Below, one piece after another: positions 1-11,321 of a stretch of 64,000 nt of DNA. A program made the position numbers and the translations under genes. Under the pieces are notes generated by a model that made no database searches, was not told the origin of the DNA, and saw only the letters and a list, made by a program, of their open reading frames with translations. How positions within the stretch are numbered: the first letter of the stretch is position 1; the number at the start of each line of letters is the position of its first letter. The DNA lies in contig NZ_FOLW01000001.1 in assembly GCF_900112475.1 (NCBI RefSeq), positions 1 to 64,000 on the forward strand. Reading direction: 5' to 3'. This DNA is from Pragia fontium DSM 5563 = ATCC 49100. Its GTDB lineage: Bacteria > Pseudomonadota > Gammaproteobacteria > Enterobacterales > Enterobacteriaceae.

Positions 1-203
1 ATCTTGACTAATAAATGAACGTGATCTAATTGAACATTTAATTCCACTATTTCTATATGGAGCTGTTCACTCAAAATTCTTATTTGTCTGTACACCTCTT
101 TCCCTACATTATTTTTCAATATTCGGAATCGGCATTTGGGCGTCCAGACTATATGGTATTGACAATGCCATAGCACATGCGATGCTTTTTCGAATCTACT
201 CAT
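1..203 (-). mobile_element. tnpA: IS200-type transposase TnpA, N-terminal part, cut by window edge
   Basis: The minus strand encodes 67 residues from an ATG at 201-203 and runs off the left edge in frame. The translation begins MSRFEKASHVLWHCQYHIVW and ends with a DHVHLL segment, which is the HUH (His-hydrophobic-His) motif of Y1 transposases of the IS200/IS605 family. The family moves single-stranded DNA and needs hairpins at both element ends; a hairpin is present upstream of this start at 285-305. The catalytic Tyr lies in the part outside the window, so intactness cannot be judged. Confidence 0.9.
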
Positions 204-284
204 GGTTAAATCCTTATCAGTTATGGGGATAACAGATTCGGATTTTCCCATGAGTAGCCTTACTGGCAGAGCCTAAAGTCGATA

Positions 285-305
285 ACCACGTCCATAGGAC
301 GTGGT
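285..305. repeat. Subterminal hairpin of the IS200-type element
   Basis: A perfect inverted repeat, ACCACGTCC and GGACGTGGT, is separated by 3 bases and lies 82 bases upstream of the transposase start. IS200/IS605 elements carry such imperfect or perfect palindromes near their ends, which TnpA recognises as single-stranded hairpins. The exact element tip is not determined, but should lie close to 305-315. Confidence 0.65.
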
Positions 306-316
306 ATTCAGTTAGA

Positions 317-342
317 AATAAAAAACCGCCTTAACTGGCGGT
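317..342 (-). terminator. Rho-independent terminator
   Basis: On the minus strand, ACCGCC and GGCGGT arms enclose a 6-base loop and are followed by a run of six T. It is the first terminator downstream of the aminotransferase gene ending at 570. The hairpin also encodes the last codons of the small open frame described at 331-534. Confidence 0.75.
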
Positions 343-534
343 CTTAGAGCAATAATCAATCAGGAAAATTAACTTTTGTGGATATTCCGGCCTAAAACAT
401 ACCATCGCAATATCAACATCGTGTTTGGCCGGGATATAAACTATATTAGCTACTGCGAGCAGCGGGCCTAGATTCCCTAGGGGCACTCCGGCGGCTTTCG
501 CCGCTACGACCCCAACGGAAATCTCTCCCGCTGA
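331..534 (-). other. Unassigned short open frame between the IS element and the aminotransferase gene
   Basis: The minus strand is open from 534 to the stop at 331-333 (67 codons), reading through VVAAKAAGVPLGNLGPLLAV and ending in the terminator hairpin. No ATG lies near its beginning; a GTG at 484-486 is possible. A second frame over the same bases starts with ATG at 547 and reads MLLISGRDFRWGRSGESRRS before stopping near the AGTAGC at 448. The composition, with a GGCGGC/GCCGCC hairpin, resembles the multi-frame leader segments seen in P4-like satellite prophages (Ash/Icd-type small proteins). That likeness is an impression only. It may be a degraded phage scrap or noncoding. Confidence 0.2.
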
Positions 535-569
535 TTAATAGCATAAAAAGCTAATCTCTTTATTCATCA

Positions 570-1814
570 TCAAACTTTGGCTTCAGCGTCATAATAATCC
601 CAAGCTGACTGTAGTGCCTGACCCTGAGTTGATTTAAAGCCCAGACGATTTAATACCGCTTCCAGCGCGGCCAGCGTCTGCAATACGCAATCTTTACGCG
701 CATTGTAGCCCATGGTGCCAATACGCCAGATTTTGCCCTGCAATGGACCAAATGAGGTGCCGATTTCAATCGAGAAATCATTTAGCATCATTTCTCGAAC
801 CTGCTCACCATGCACGCCCTGTGGTATCACCACGCCCAGTACGTTATTCATCTTATGGTCAAGATCGCCGAATGTTTCCAGCCCCATGCCCTGAATGCCT
901 TTAACCAGCGCATTACCGTGTAACCGATGGCGTTCAATACACTCATCAACACCTTCTTGCAGAATCAGTCGGGCACATTCCCGGGCGGCAAACAGCATAC
1001 TGGTTGCTTCGGTATGGTGATTCAAGCGTTCCGGTCCCCAATAATCCATAATCATGCCAAGGTCAAAATAGTTGGAATAGATCATTTCATCATCGCCATC
1101 AACATGCTCAGCGGTACGAATACCCTCTTCCACACATTTACGACGACGAATGACTTCTTCAAACTGCGGGCTCAGGGTAATCGGTGAACTACCCGACGGT
1201 CCGCCAAGACATTTTTGTAACCCAGCAGAAGCCGCATCCAATCCCCAGACATCGGTATCCAGAACGTTACCACCGAATGATGCTGTTGCATCGGTATAGA
1301 ATAAAACGCCATGGCGACGGCAGATTTCCCCTAACTGTTCCAGCGGTTGTAGCATGGTTGTGGAGGTATCGCCTTGCACCGTTAATAGCATGCGCGGACG
1401 CACTTTTTTAATCTCGTCCTCAATGCGATCCGGAGTAAATACTTCACCCCAAGGCACTTCGATGGTGTGCACCTCAGCCCGACAGCGGCGAGCTATCTCG
1501 CAGAGCAAGTGGCCAAAACGACCGAATACCGGCACCAATACTTTATCGCCAGGACGAATAGCAGATAAAATAATCGCCTCAATACCTGCACGAGACGTGC
1601 CATCAATCAGCATGGTCCAGTTATTTTGAGTACGGAAAAGTCCACGATACAGCTCCATGACTTCATTCATATAACCGGTCATGACGGGATCGTATTGACC
1701 GATTAGCTGACTGGACATGGCACGTAATACGCGCGGATCCGCATTAATTGGCCCAGGTCCCATAAGCAAACGATAAGGTGGGTTAATTTGATCAAACTGA
1801 GTTACATCCAACAT
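570..1814 (-). CDS. Class V PLP aminotransferase, PucG/HpxJ-like (ureidoglycine or alanine-glyoxylate transaminase)
   Basis: This 414-residue fold-type I enzyme of the class V aminotransferase family probably transfers an amino group to glyoxylate. Visible marks are the substrate loop MGPGP at 18-22, the DGTSRAG cofactor loop near 71-77, Asp175 in YTDATAS (pairs with the pyridine nitrogen) and the Schiff-base lysine K201 in GLQKCLGG. Its closest family in my knowledge is the ureidoglycine-glyoxylate aminotransferase of purine catabolism (Bacillus PucG, Klebsiella HpxJ). No other allantoin genes lie nearby, so a general alanine-glyoxylate role is equally possible. The ATG at 1814 is preceded by AGGGGA at suitable spacing. 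It appears to be a single-gene unit ended by the terminator at 317-342. Confidence 0.8.
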   Translation of the reverse strand: MLDVTQFDQINPPYRLLMGPGPINADPRVLRAMSSQLIGQYDPVMTGYMNEVMELYRGLFRTQNNWTMLIDGTSRAGIEAIILSAIRPGDKVLVPVFGRFGHLLCEIARRCRAEVHTIEVPWGEVFTPDRIEDEIKKVRPRMLLTVQGDTSTTMLQPLEQLGEICRRHGVLFYTDATASFGGNVLDTDVWGLDAASAGLQKCLGGPSGSSPITLSPQFEEVIRRRKCVEEGIRTAEHVDGDDEMIYSNYFDLGMIMDYWGPERLNHHTEATSMLFAARECARLILQEGVDECIERHRLHGNALVKGIQGMGLETFGDLDHKMNNVLGVVIPQGVHGEQVREMMLNDFSIEIGTSFGPLQGKIWRIGTMGYNARKDCVLQTLAALEAVLNRLGFKSTQGQALQSAWDYYDAEAKV

Positions 1815-2268
1815 TTTTATTCCCCTGTCTAGTCTATTTATTCTATTTCGGGCAACGAATTTTTTTATCTATAATGATTTGTTTTTTATCTTCATTGCTC
1901 GCTAATTAATTTATAAAACATCAAACCATAGATCGTTGCAAAGGCTTTTGCTACAAACCGGGCCACATAAAAATTATTTTTGATAATAACGACATGGTTA
2001 TATTGATTTTTTTAGCTATTCATTAAATGGATAATAAAAATATAGCGATACAATCAATCCGTTAAACACCAGCGCACGAATATTCGGGGCAATATTTCAG
2101 CAATGATTTACCAATATAATAAAATGGAGCGACCCAACGCTTATGTAAAATGACCTCATCAGCGCCTTCCTTAGGGCTTTAACCGGATACCCCATTGATA
2201 TTCTTATAACGTGGCAACGACGACGACTTTTTAGTACTATGGCCGCGCAATAATTATCAGAGGCCAAT
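1815..2268. other. Intergenic region between divergent aminotransferase gene and queD
   Basis: This 454-base AT-rich stretch lies between two divergent genes and must hold both promoters. The only open frame of note (2097-2279, minus) overlaps the queD start in antisense and has no recognisable product. I see no RNA gene or clear riboswitch fold. Confidence 0.6.
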
Positions 2269-2631
2269 ATGGTTACCACACTATTTAAAGATTTTACTTT
2301 TGAAGCCGCACATCACTTACCTCATGTACCAACAGGGCATAAATGTGGCCGTTTGCATGGGCACTCTTTTATGGTCAGAGTTGAAGTTACCGGCGAAGTG
2401 GATCCACATACTGGATGGGTAATAGATTTTTCTGAAATTAAAGCGGCTTTTAAGCCGATTCTCGACCGTTTAGACCACTACTACCTGAATGATATTGCCG
2501 GTTTGGAAAACCCTACCAGCGAAGTGCTAGCGCAGTGGATTTGGCAACAGCTAAAACCACAGTTACCGATACTCAGCGCCATTATGGTAAAAGAAACCTG
2601 TACCGCAGGCTGTATCTATCGCGGGGAGTAA
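2269..2631 (+). CDS. queD: 6-carboxy-5,6,7,8-tetrahydropterin synthase QueD
   Basis: QueD converts 7,8-dihydroneopterin triphosphate to 6-carboxytetrahydropterin, the second step from GTP to queuosine. At 120 residues it has the usual length. The zinc ligands are His15 (FEAAH), His30 and His32 (RLHGH), and the catalytic Cys26 lies in HKCGR. The C-terminal KETCTAGC segment is also typical. An AGAGG ribosome site sits about 6 bases before the ATG. The next step, QueE, is encoded convergently just downstream, so the two pathway genes are neighbours but not one operon. Confidence 0.96.
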   Translation: MVTTLFKDFTFEAAHHLPHVPTGHKCGRLHGHSFMVRVEVTGEVDPHTGWVIDFSEIKAAFKPILDRLDHYYLNDIAGLENPTSEVLAQWIWQQLKPQLPILSAIMVKETCTAGCIYRGE

Positions 2632-2665
2632 CGTTTTTTCCCATCGCGTATCCGCTGAACAATAA

Positions 2666-2697
2666 AGTGCCCTATCTACTTCGACCTTCAGGGCACT
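2666..2697. repeat. Inverted repeat between convergent queD and queE
   Basis: Arms AGTGCCCT and AGGGCACT are separated by 16 bases in the gap between the convergent ends of queD and queE. It may act as a two-way transcription end, but neither side has a convincing T run. Confidence 0.35.
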
Positions 2698-2746
2698 CAA
2701 TCCAGTGAATAAACTCTCATACTGGCATCGCTGCGTTGCATCAACC

Positions 2747-3418
2747 TCACTCAATGCCTAAATACTTATGCGTTTGCATCGATAACCGCCAGTTACGCGC
2801 AATACAGGTCTCGATACACAATTCGGTTGCCCGCTTTCCCTGACTTATCGGCTGTAATGCAATAACCCGCTGCTTACTATCATTCAGCATGGTGAGTAAT
2901 TGATCCAATTCTTCAATATCACGCTCACGCGCGACCGGATGTTTGATCTCATCAGCGCGATGCAATGCCTGTGATATCACCGGTAAGCCACCGCGCATAT
3001 TTATCTTTGGTGAAACAGTCACCCAAGTATCGTCAGAGCATTTAATCGGCTGGGTACCGCTGGTTTCTATTTGGCAGCTAAAACCGTGTTGCTCTAATAA
3101 TTCCGTTAAAGGCTTTAGGTCATACAGGCAAGGCTCGCCACCAGTAATCACCACATGGCGGGCGGTATAGTGCGGCTGTTGTAAAATGGCCAATAATTCA
3201 TGGGCTGAAACCTCGCTCCATTGGTCACTTTCCACAGTTTTTACCAATATCTCTCCTATTGGTCGTTGACGGTCCGCCAGCTTTTCCCAAGTATGTTTAG
3301 TATCGCACCAGCTACAACCCACCGGGCAGCTTTGCAAACGGATAAAAATGGCCGGAACGCCAGTAAAGTACCCTTCACCCTGTAAGGTCTGAAATAACTC
3401 ATTTACCGGATATGACAT
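2747..3418 (-). CDS. queE: 7-carboxy-7-deazaguanine synthase QueE
   Basis: QueE is a radical SAM enzyme that contracts 6-carboxytetrahydropterin to 7-carboxy-7-deazaguanine in queuosine synthesis. The [4Fe-4S] cysteines C31, C35 and C38 lie in CPVGCSWCDT, the enteric variant of the CxxxCxxC motif. A GGEPCLYDL segment follows near 92-100. I chose the ATG at 3418, giving 223 residues, because it has AGAG about 7 bases upstream and matches the family's usual N-terminus. An upstream in-frame ATG at 3433 would add five residues but lacks a ribosome site. The gene lies downstream of eno on the same strand, with a strong terminator between them. Confidence 0.95.
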   Translation of the reverse strand: MSYPVNELFQTLQGEGYFTGVPAIFIRLQSCPVGCSWCDTKHTWEKLADRQRPIGEILVKTVESDQWSEVSAHELLAILQQPHYTARHVVITGGEPCLYDLKPLTELLEQHGFSCQIETSGTQPIKCSDDTWVTVSPKINMRGGLPVISQALHRADEIKHPVARERDIEELDQLLTMLNDSKQRVIALQPISQGKRATELCIETCIARNWRLSMQTHKYLGIE

Positions 3419-3440
3419 AGTTTTCTCTGACAAAACAACG

Positions 3441-3481
3441 AAAAATAAAAATCCCGTATTGATCGTTTACCAATACGGGAT
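3441..3481 (-). terminator. Rho-independent terminator of eno
   Basis: An 11-bp perfect stem (3451-3461 with 3471-3481, arms beginning ATCCCGTATTG) has a 9-base loop. It is followed on the minus strand by a TTTTATTTTT tract. It sits between eno and queE, so queE is probably transcribed separately or by read-through. Confidence 0.9.
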
Positions 3482-3508
3482 TTCGTTAAGCTAAAAGCGG
3501 ATTAAAAA

Positions 3509-4834
<1,326 letters not shown>

Positions 4835-4989
4835 TTAAACTACAAACTGTAAACTGCGACGGTTTATTCCGTCGTTCACTCTGGCTTAGTCTTGTTGATA
4901 AGCGTGGTGTCTGAACACATTCAACGCTTCTCATTTTCGTTAACCTAAGCCAGGTTCACTGAATACTTTTTATTACAGTCGCTAACCGT

Positions 4990-6735
<1,746 letters not shown>

Positions 6736-6740
6736 TTAAT

Positions 6741-7547
6741 CTATTTTTCTGTCTGATTCTCTTCGAGTTTTACCTGATGCCAAACCATGTCCATTTCCTG
6801 TAATGACGCCTGCTCCAGCGTTTTCCCTGAGGCTAAAACAATCTCTTCCACTCGACGGAATCGCCGTTCAAATTTACGATTAGCCACCTGCAAGGCACTT
6901 TCTGCTTTATGCCCCAAATGACGGGTCAGATTGACGGTAGCAAACAGCAAATCACCCAGTTCTTCTTCCAGTTTAGACTGGTCAATCACCACTTGCTTGG
7001 CTTCATGCATCACCTCATCAATCTCTTCATGCACTTTGTCCAGCACCGGGCCTAACGTAGTCCAGTCAAAACCAACCGAAGAGCAGCGCTTTTGAATTTT
7101 GTAGGCGCGCATCAGAGCCGGTAGCACTTCTGGAATATCATCCAGTACGGAAAACTGTTCTTTTTGCGCCCGCTCTTTAACCTTACGTTTTTCCCAATTA
7201 GCCAGCGCTTCCTGACTATCGTTTACCGCCTGAGTATCAAAAACGTGAGGATGGCGTCGTTCCAGTTTGTCGCTAATTGCATGACACACATCATCAAAGT
7301 TAAACAGCTTTTGCTCTTCAGCCATACGCGCGTAGAACACCACTTGATAGAGCAAATCTCCCAGTTCATCGCGTAAATCACCAAAATCATTTCGGCGAAT
7401 CGCATCCAGAACCTCGTAAGTTTCTTCCAGCGTATAGGGGGCAATAGACGCAAAAGTTTGTTCTTTATCCCATGGACAACCACTTTCCGGGTCGCGTAAT
7501 GCATTCATAATATCCAGCAAACGCTGAACGGCAGTTATTTGATTCAT
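6741..7547 (-). CDS. mazG: Nucleoside triphosphate pyrophosphohydrolase MazG
   Basis: MazG hydrolyses (d)NTPs to monophosphates and pyrophosphate, which cleans nucleotide pools and in E. coli modulates ppGpp. At 268 residues it has two tandem MazG domains. The first carries EETYEVLDAI followed by RDELGDLLYQVVF (about 37-70). The second carries EEIDEVMHEA followed by LEEELGDLLFATVN (about 174-208). Both show the EExxE plus ExxD metal-binding pattern. The gene sits between relA and pyrG, the known enteric context linking it to the stringent response. Confidence 0.96.
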   Translation of the reverse strand: MNQITAVQRLLDIMNALRDPESGCPWDKEQTFASIAPYTLEETYEVLDAIRRNDFGDLRDELGDLLYQVVFYARMAEEQKLFNFDDVCHAISDKLERRHPHVFDTQAVNDSQEALANWEKRKVKERAQKEQFSVLDDIPEVLPALMRAYKIQKRCSSVGFDWTTLGPVLDKVHEEIDEVMHEAKQVVIDQSKLEEELGDLLFATVNLTRHLGHKAESALQVANRKFERRFRRVEEIVLASGKTLEQASLQEMDMVWHQVKLEENQTEK

Positions 7548-7606
7548 GATTTATCTTCTGATTAACATTCCATCGCAGCCGCGCTAAGCCAGACCCGGGC
7601 GATATA

Positions 7607-7638
7607 ACAAAATTTCCGCCGCGCGCCTGCGACGGAAA
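7607..7638 (-). terminator. Rho-independent terminator after relA
   Basis: Arms TTTCCG and CGGAAA, extended by CGC/GCG across one mismatch, form a hairpin in the relA-mazG gap. It is followed on the minus strand by TTTTGTT. It should separate relA from most mazG transcription. Confidence 0.7.
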
Positions 7639-7659
7639 GGTAACAGATAGAAGCGGGTA

Positions 7660-9891
7660 TTACTTAGCGCCCGAGCGTTTGGCCTCAATAATATCCGGCA
7701 ACTGATTAATTCTCGACAACACCCGATCCAGAACCTGAAGGTTATACAGTTCAATCTCCATATCGATGGTCGCTAATTGTTTTTTCACATCACTGCGGCT
7801 GGCGACGCTCAATACGTTCACTTTCTCATTGGCTAAAATTGTGGTGATATCGCGTAATAATCCACTACGATCGTTGGCAATCACTCGTACCACCAATGAA
7901 TAACCGCTGGAATAACAGTTTCCCCAAACCGCCTCAACTAACCGTTCAGGGGCGTGTGATTTGAGTTCATGTAACTGATCGCAGTCTGCCCGGTGAATAG
8001 AAATGCCCCGGCCTTGAGTGATAAAACCGATAATCTCATCACCAGGAATCGGCTGGCAGCAGCGAGCAATGTGGTGCAGCAGATTGCCAACCCCTTCAAC
8101 CACCACCTGACTATTATTTTTAGTACTGCGCTGTTGGGCATTCGCCGTCTTCTGATTAAGCTGACGCAGCGCTTCCCGATCGGCCTCTTCTGCCGTTGGC
8201 TGGTTAAACTTATTTTGCAGGAAGTTAATCAACTGGTTAAGACGAATATCACCGCCGCCGATACCCGCCAGCACTTCATCCAGCGAATGCACGTTATAGC
8301 GCGGCACTAGCAGTTTTTCAGCCTCTTTAAAGCTGATATTCAACCGCTCCAGTTCATCATCCAGAATCTGGCGACCGGCTAAAATATTCTTATCCCGATC
8401 CTGCTTTTTAAACCAAGCCTGAATTTTCGCTCTGGCCCGACTGCTGTTAACAAAACCTAAGTTAGGATTCAGCCAATCACGGCTAGGATTCGGCTGTTTC
8501 TGGGTGATAATTTCAATCTGGTCACCCATTTGTAGTTGATAGGTAAAGGGAACAATTCGTCCGCCTATTTTGGCACCAATACACCGATGCCCGACATCAC
8601 TGTGAATATGATAGGCAAAGTCCAACGGCGTGGAGCCGGTTGGCAAATCGATAACGTCACCTTTCGGGGTAAACACATAAACCCGATCGTCAAATACCTG
8701 ACTTCTGACCTCATCCAGCATTTCACCGCTGTCAGACATCTCTTCCTGCCAGGCAATCAGTTTACGTAACCAAGCAATGCGCTCGTCATAGCCAGAGCGA
8801 GCTGAAACGGCACCTTCTTTGTATTTCCAGTGCGCCGCTACGCCTAGCTCAGCATCTTCATGCATTTGTCGGGTACGAATTTGAATTTCTACCGCATGAC
8901 CTTTTGGCCCAAAAACCACGGTATGGATGGATTGATAACCATTAGGTTTAGGGTTAGCAACATAATCATCAAACTCACTGGGAAGATGACGAAAATGAGT
9001 ATGGACAATCCCCAAAGCGGCATAGCAGTCCTGCAAACGCTCAACCACAATACGCACCGCACGTACGTCATACAGCTCTTCAAACGCCAGCGCCTTTTTC
9101 TGCATTTTGCGCCAGATGCTATAGATATGTTTCGGTCGTCCATATATTTCGCCTTTGATCCCCTCTTCTTTCATCGAATCACGTAGGGTTTGCACAAAGT
9201 CGTCAATATAGATTTCCCGATCGATACGCCGCTCATGCAGCAGAGTAGCGATCTGTTTATATTCGTCAGGATGTAAATAGCGGAAACAGAAATCCTCCAT
9301 TTCCCACTTTAACTGGCCAATACCCAGCCGGTTTGCCAGTGGCGCATAAATATTAAAGCACTCTTTTGCGGCTAAAACGCGCACTTCTTCCGCTTCATCT
9401 TTCACTTCCCGCAGATGAGCAATGCGTTCTGCCAGCTTGATCACCACGCAGCGGAAATCTTCTACCATCGCCAGTAACATGCGACGGACATTGTCCACTT
9501 GAATCGAGGTATTTGAGCTATTTTGGGTGGCATTTAACTGACGAATGGCGTCCATATCCAATACGCCATGCACCATATTCGTCACGTCGCTGCCAAAGTG
9601 TTCTTTAAGAGTTTCTTCATTGACTATTTTGGCATCGGCCAGCGGGAATAACAGCGCAGCGCGCATGCTGTCGTTATCCATACTTAACGTGGCCAGAATC
9701 TCAACCACTTCTAATCCGCGCCACAGAATTAAAGAAGCGTCGGGGTTGCCCTGAACCTGCTGCTCACAATACCGCCAGGTTGCTGCTAAACGCTCAGAAG
9801 ACTCAGGATTATGAATCCCTAAGTTGCTAATCCATTTTTCAAGCTCAAACTCACCGGCCGTATTTAAATGCGCACTTCTTACCGCAACCAT
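7660..9891 (-). CDS. relA: GTP pyrophosphokinase RelA
   Basis: RelA is the ribosome-associated synthetase that makes (p)ppGpp from ATP and GTP/GDP when uncharged tRNA enters the A site. The 743 residues match the family. The N-terminal hydrolase-like domain has lost the catalytic HD pair; FPLADA stands in its place (about 82-87), as in other RelA proteins and unlike SpoT. The synthetase domain has YGRPKHIYSIWRKM and YDVRAVRIVV. A TGS domain follows (VYVFTPKGDVIDLP), then a zinc-finger segment with RCCQPIPGDE and a C-terminal ACT domain (RSGLLRDITTIL). GGAAGTG precedes the ATG. It starts 16 bases after rlmD and is probably co-transcribed with it. Confidence 0.97.
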   Translation of the reverse strand: MVAVRSAHLNTAGEFELEKWISNLGIHNPESSERLAATWRYCEQQVQGNPDASLILWRGLEVVEILATLSMDNDSMRAALLFPLADAKIVNEETLKEHFGSDVTNMVHGVLDMDAIRQLNATQNSSNTSIQVDNVRRMLLAMVEDFRCVVIKLAERIAHLREVKDEAEEVRVLAAKECFNIYAPLANRLGIGQLKWEMEDFCFRYLHPDEYKQIATLLHERRIDREIYIDDFVQTLRDSMKEEGIKGEIYGRPKHIYSIWRKMQKKALAFEELYDVRAVRIVVERLQDCYAALGIVHTHFRHLPSEFDDYVANPKPNGYQSIHTVVFGPKGHAVEIQIRTRQMHEDAELGVAAHWKYKEGAVSARSGYDERIAWLRKLIAWQEEMSDSGEMLDEVRSQVFDDRVYVFTPKGDVIDLPTGSTPLDFAYHIHSDVGHRCIGAKIGGRIVPFTYQLQMGDQIEIITQKQPNPSRDWLNPNLGFVNSSRARAKIQAWFKKQDRDKNILAGRQILDDELERLNISFKEAEKLLVPRYNVHSLDEVLAGIGGGDIRLNQLINFLQNKFNQPTAEEADREALRQLNQKTANAQQRSTKNNSQVVVEGVGNLLHHIARCCQPIPGDEIIGFITQGRGISIHRADCDQLHELKSHAPERLVEAVWGNCYSSGYSLVVRVIANDRSGLLRDITTILANEKVNVLSVASRSDVKKQLATIDMEIELYNLQVLDRVLSRINQLPDIIEAKRSGAK

Positions 9892-9907
9892 AACACTTCC
9901 TCATAAC

Positions 9908-11239
9908 TTACTGCTGAGAGACTGACTTATTCACAAATAAAGCCATTGATTCAATATGCCCCGTTTGCGGAAACATATCCAGCATTCGCAACTGACTTAG
10001 CTCATACCCGCTGGACAGTAGGATTTTACTATCTTCAACCAACGTGGTTGGATTACATGAAACATAAACCACACGTTTAGGCTGCAATTTTACAATTTGC
10101 GGCATCGCTTCAGCGGCACCGGCTCGGGCAGGATCGAGTAGTACTTTATCAAATCCGTGTTTCGCCCACGACTGTTGACTGACATCTTGTGCCAAATTGT
10201 GATGTAAAAACTCAATATTTGACAGCCCATTGAGCAATGCATTCTGCTTGCCTCTGCTCACCAGCGAATCAACCCCTTCAACGCCAATCACCTGACCAGC
10301 ACGTTTCGCTATCGGTAAGGTAAAGTTACCCATACCGCAAAACAAATCCAGTACCCGATCCGTTGGTTGTAAATCTAACCAGGTTAACGCCTGCTCCACC
10401 ATCAGTTGATTCACCGCACCATTGACCTGAATAAAATCCTGTGGATTAAAGCCCAGCGTTAAATTGTCTATCTGATAATGGGACTCTCTCTCCACCAAGC
10501 CCTCAAGACAGTCATTGTTGCCGGCCAGATAAACCGCAATATGATGGCGCGTAGCCAGTTCAGTCAGGCTCGCCCTGTCGTTATCAGATAAGGCCACTAA
10601 ATGGCGCAGAACCAGCAAAGGACCATTATCAGCCATCACTAATTCAGCATGCCCTAACTTTTTCACCGAGTCCAATCCGCTAAGGCATTGTCTTAAAGGC
10701 TGTAACAGCTGTTCTAACGCTTCCACCAGCACCGGACATTCGACAATATCCACTAAATCGTTGGAAGCTTTTTGACGAAAGCCCATCTGTAAATATTTTT
10801 GTTTAGTCTGATACTGTAAACCTAGCCGTGCTCGACGCCGATAATGATATCCTTGACTAAAAATGACCTCGCCCTGCGGTAGTTCAAGGTGAGTTTCTCG
10901 CCTAAATAGCTGGCCGAGCGCTTTAGATTTGCTACTATGTTGCAGCGTTGAAACAGCGTGCTGCTGGTTACAACCTCCGCAAATACCATAATGTGAGCAC
11001 GGCGGTGTTATTCGGTCAGGGCTTGAAGATAATAGTCTGGTGGTTTTAGCCTTAGCATAGTTACGTTTATTCTCATAAATAACGGCTTCAACCTGCTCCT
11101 GTGGAAGCGCGCCAGAAATAAAAATTGTCTTTCCCTCATGGCGGGCAACGCCCTGCCCTTGAGTATCAAGCTCATGAGGTGTAACAATTATTGTCTGTTG
11201 TATCGCCTTACGGCGGCCGGGCGAGTAGAATTGCACCAT
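9908..11239 (-). CDS. rlmD: 23S rRNA (uracil-1939-C5)-methyltransferase RlmD
   Basis: RlmD (formerly RumA) methylates U1939 of 23S rRNA using SAM. The 443-residue protein has an N-terminal TRAM domain (about 15-75). The iron-sulphur cysteines lie in PPCSHYGICGGC, with a further Cys in VECPVL. The SAM-binding motif is VLDLFCGMGNFT, and the catalytic cysteine lies in VVYVSCNPTTL near the C-terminus. It is divergent from barA (82-base gap) and directly upstream of relA, the same order as in E. coli. Confidence 0.96.
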   Translation of the reverse strand: MVQFYSPGRRKAIQQTIIVTPHELDTQGQGVARHEGKTIFISGALPQEQVEAVIYENKRNYAKAKTTRLLSSSPDRITPPCSHYGICGGCNQQHAVSTLQHSSKSKALGQLFRRETHLELPQGEVIFSQGYHYRRRARLGLQYQTKQKYLQMGFRQKASNDLVDIVECPVLVEALEQLLQPLRQCLSGLDSVKKLGHAELVMADNGPLLVLRHLVALSDNDRASLTELATRHHIAVYLAGNNDCLEGLVERESHYQIDNLTLGFNPQDFIQVNGAVNQLMVEQALTWLDLQPTDRVLDLFCGMGNFTLPIAKRAGQVIGVEGVDSLVSRGKQNALLNGLSNIEFLHHNLAQDVSQQSWAKHGFDKVLLDPARAGAAEAMPQIVKLQPKRVVYVSCNPTTLVEDSKILLSSGYELSQLRMLDMFPQTGHIESMALFVNKSVSQQ

Positions 11240-11321
11240 AATAACTGTGTGAAAGTATCCGTAATTGCTATTTGAATAGCTAAAAAATAGTTAAGATTTA
11301 ATTGTCCCACATTGGAACCTT

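Noticed and set aside
2097-2279. 60-residue frame antisense to the queD start region
   Set aside because: It overlaps the queD promoter and start, has no ribosome site and no recognisable family.
2563-2754. 63-residue minus-strand frame in the queD-queE gap
   Set aside because: It lies antisense over the queD 3' end and runs through a hairpin; a composition shadow is more likely.
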